Under the pieces are notes generated by a model, which was not told the DNA's origin, did not search any database, and saw only the letters and a program-made list of their open reading frames with translations. From Nitrososphaeria archaeon (GTDB taxonomy: Archaea > Thermoproteota > Nitrososphaeria > Nitrososphaerales > Nitrososphaeraceae), in contig JAJPIN010000220.1 in NCBI GenBank assembly GCA_021324715.1, forward strand, positions 1 to 7,488: a stretch of DNA of 7,488 nucleotides, read 5' to 3'. Position numbers and translations under genes: made by a program. Each line of letters opens with the position of its first letter. The stretch's first letter is position 1. This document shows positions 6,259-7,488 of this stretch, piece after piece.

Positions 6259-7386
6259 TTGGTATCCTCCGCTTATGCTATCGAATTATTGAAAAGAGCC
6301 CTTGAAATATATACTCCATCAAGATCAGAAGCACAGCTTGCCAATTTGATCAAGGAAAAATGTTTGGATGATCTGGGCTTTGAAAAAGTAAATATTGATA
6401 GTGTAGGAAATGTAATTGCAACTAAGGGAAATGGAACCCCGAGAATTCTCTTGTGTGGTCATATGGACACCGTTCCAGGACAGATACCAGTAAGAATTGA
6501 CTCTGGTTTTCTATTTGGGAGAGGCGCTTCTGATGCCAAGGCGCCACTTATATCGATGCTTCTCGCTTGCTCGGAATTCAAACAACGCGGGACCATCATA
6601 TTTGCAGGTGTTGTGGATGAGGAAGGAAACGCGACGGGTATTAAGGAGTTGGTCAAAAATAATCTGTCTATTGACTACGCAATATTTGGAGAACCTAGTG
6701 GAATTAATAGAATCACTATATCTTATAAGGGAAGGATAGCATTAAAACTTACATGTGATGTCCTTGATAGTGCACATGCAAGCGCTCCTTGGTTGTCAAA
6801 GAATTCTATCGAAGAGGTTTTTGAAGTCTGGAAATTGCTTAGCGCCGAAATTTCAGCAAAATATGACAAGACTGACAATAAGAGCAAATCTGTGAGTCTC
6901 AGCCTTACTGAAATATCAGGGGGCTCAAGTCATAATGTTACACCTCAAAAATGCAAGGTTACTATTGACATTAGAGTCCCAAATGGAGTAAAGTGCCTTG
7001 AGATATTGAATCATTTGGATACTTCGATAAGAAACATTTCTGAAATGAGAAAAGTGAAAATCACTTACAGGATTGAAGATATAACAGAAGCGTTTGAAGC
7101 AGATCATTCTTCTCCGTTAGTTAGAGCACTTTCACTTTCAATATTAGATGTATGCAAGGTTCGTTCGGTATTACTTAGGAAAACTGGCACTGGAGACATG
7201 AACGTTTTAGGTAATTCCTTAAATATCCCAGTCGTTACTTACGGACCCGGAGAGCCGCATGTGTCGCATTCTAAGGATGAGAAAGTTGAGATACAGTCAT
7301 ATCTAACAAGTATAGAAATCTATAATAGAGCACTTTTCCACACATCAAGGCTGCATCATAATAAGACGGGAAAGCGAACCAGATGA
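6259..7386 (+). CDS. lysK: [LysW]-lysine/[LysW]-ornithine hydrolase LysK (M20 peptidase family)
   Basis: This 375-residue zinc hydrolase of the M20/ArgE/DapE family releases lysine, and probably ornithine, from LysW by cutting the bond to its C-terminal glutamate. Metal and catalytic residues are visible: GHMDTVPG with H68 and D70, the bridging aspartate D92 in GRGASDAKAP, the DEE pair (120-122) with the general base, E145 in GEPSG, and H337 in the C-terminal VSHSKDE. The central insertion (about 155-265, from SYKGRIALKL) is the dimerisation domain. The N-terminal LEIYTPSRSE matches archaeal LysK. No in-frame ATG occurs before the catalytic HMDT, so the start must be non-ATG; TTG 6259, nine bases after lysX, is best although no ribosome site is seen. 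TTG 6289 would remove the first ten residues. It is in the same frame as lysX, separated by one TAA and three codons. Confidence 0.9.
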   Translation: MVSSAYAIELLKRALEIYTPSRSEAQLANLIKEKCLDDLGFEKVNIDSVGNVIATKGNGTPRILLCGHMDTVPGQIPVRIDSGFLFGRGASDAKAPLISMLLACSEFKQRGTIIFAGVVDEEGNATGIKELVKNNLSIDYAIFGEPSGINRITISYKGRIALKLTCDVLDSAHASAPWLSKNSIEEVFEVWKLLSAEISAKYDKTDNKSKSVSLSLTEISGGSSHNVTPQKCKVTIDIRVPNGVKCLEILNHLDTSIRNISEMRKVKITYRIEDITEAFEADHSSPLVRALSLSILDVCKVRSVLLRKTGTGDMNVLGNSLNIPVVTYGPGEPHVSHSKDEKVEIQSYLTSIEIYNRALFHTSRLHHNKTGKRTR

Positions 7387-7395
7387 ATCACTAAT

Positions 7396-7488
7396 ATGTT
7401 GTATCTGGTTGGGGCTGGAATATATGACAGTGTTGAAATGTCGTATTCAATAGAGATACTAAAGAATTGTGATAGGATATATCTTGAA
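7396..7488 (+). CDS. dphB: Diphthine synthase DphB, N-terminal fragment
   Basis: Only the first 31 codons, from ATG 7396, are in the window, and the frame is open to the last base. The sequence starts MLYLVGAGIYD and continues to LKNCDRIYLE, which matches the N-terminus of archaeal diphthine synthase, where a (M)LYLVGLGL-like strand opens the SAM-binding tetrapyrrole-methylase fold. The enzyme methylates the modified histidine of elongation factor 2 during diphthamide synthesis. ATG 7396 follows the lysK stop by nine bases, so it is probably co-transcribed, although its function is unrelated to lysine synthesis. Only a weak ribosome site (GATGA, 7382-7386) precedes it. With 31 residues visible, another member of the same methylase superfamily cannot be fully excluded, but the opening motif is characteristic. 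Confidence 0.8.
   Translation, partial: MLYLVGAGIYDSVEMSYSIEILKNCDRIYLE

Noticed and set aside
6497..6739. 80-codon plus-strand frame inside lysK
   Set aside because: It is fully contained in the conserved catalytic domain of lysK in another frame and its translation shows no recognisable motif.
1..7488. Signs of mobile elements, CRISPR arrays, tRNA genes or horizontal transfer
   Set aside because: No direct repeats, terminal inverted repeats, cloverleaf-forming sequence or abrupt composition change was seen; gene content and order look like a normal core biosynthetic cluster.

Overview
The window is an archaeal amino-acid biosynthesis cluster, with every gene on the + strand. Protein sequences, low GC content, GGTGA/GAGGAG ribosome-binding sites and an archaeal TATA-type promoter point to a member of the Thaumarchaeota/Nitrososphaeria. 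The resemblance is recalled from family knowledge, not searched, so the genus is left open. A truncated diphthine synthase gene at the right edge independently supports archaea or eukaryotes over bacteria.

Layout: (1) bases 1-384 hold the 3' end of a LysX-family ligase, most likely ArgX, which loads glutamate onto LysW. (2) A 120-base gap follows. (3) Bases 505-3947 form a tightly overlapping group of lysY (reductase), lysZ (kinase), lysJ (aminotransferase) and an Lrp/AsnC regulator resembling LysM. (4) A 63-base gap carries a good TATA box placed to give a near-leaderless transcript. (5) Bases 4011-7386 form a second compact group: a homocitrate synthase gene, lysW (55 residues, ending EDWGE), lysX and lysK. 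(6) The first 31 codons of dphB begin 9 bases after lysK and run off the window.

How they work together: homocitrate synthase commits 2-oxoglutarate and acetyl-CoA to the alpha-aminoadipate (AAA) route to lysine. LysX attaches AAA to the C-terminal glutamate of the carrier protein LysW. LysZ phosphorylates the bound substrate, LysY reduces it, LysJ transaminates it and LysK releases lysine. In Sulfolobus the same LysZ/Y/J/K set also processes LysW-glutamate made by ArgX, releasing ornithine for arginine. Both ligases are present here, so the cluster most likely makes both amino acids on one carrier. The middle steps (homoaconitase, homoisocitrate dehydrogenase, LysN) and the late arginine genes are not in this window.

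I see no wholly new system. The points most worth a second look are the two diverged ligases with different specificity motifs, the internal promoter that splits the cluster, the regulator inside it, several non-ATG starts coupled to the preceding stop, and lysX and lysK sharing a reading frame across a single stop codon. No RNA genes, mobile elements, CRISPR arrays or long repeats were seen.
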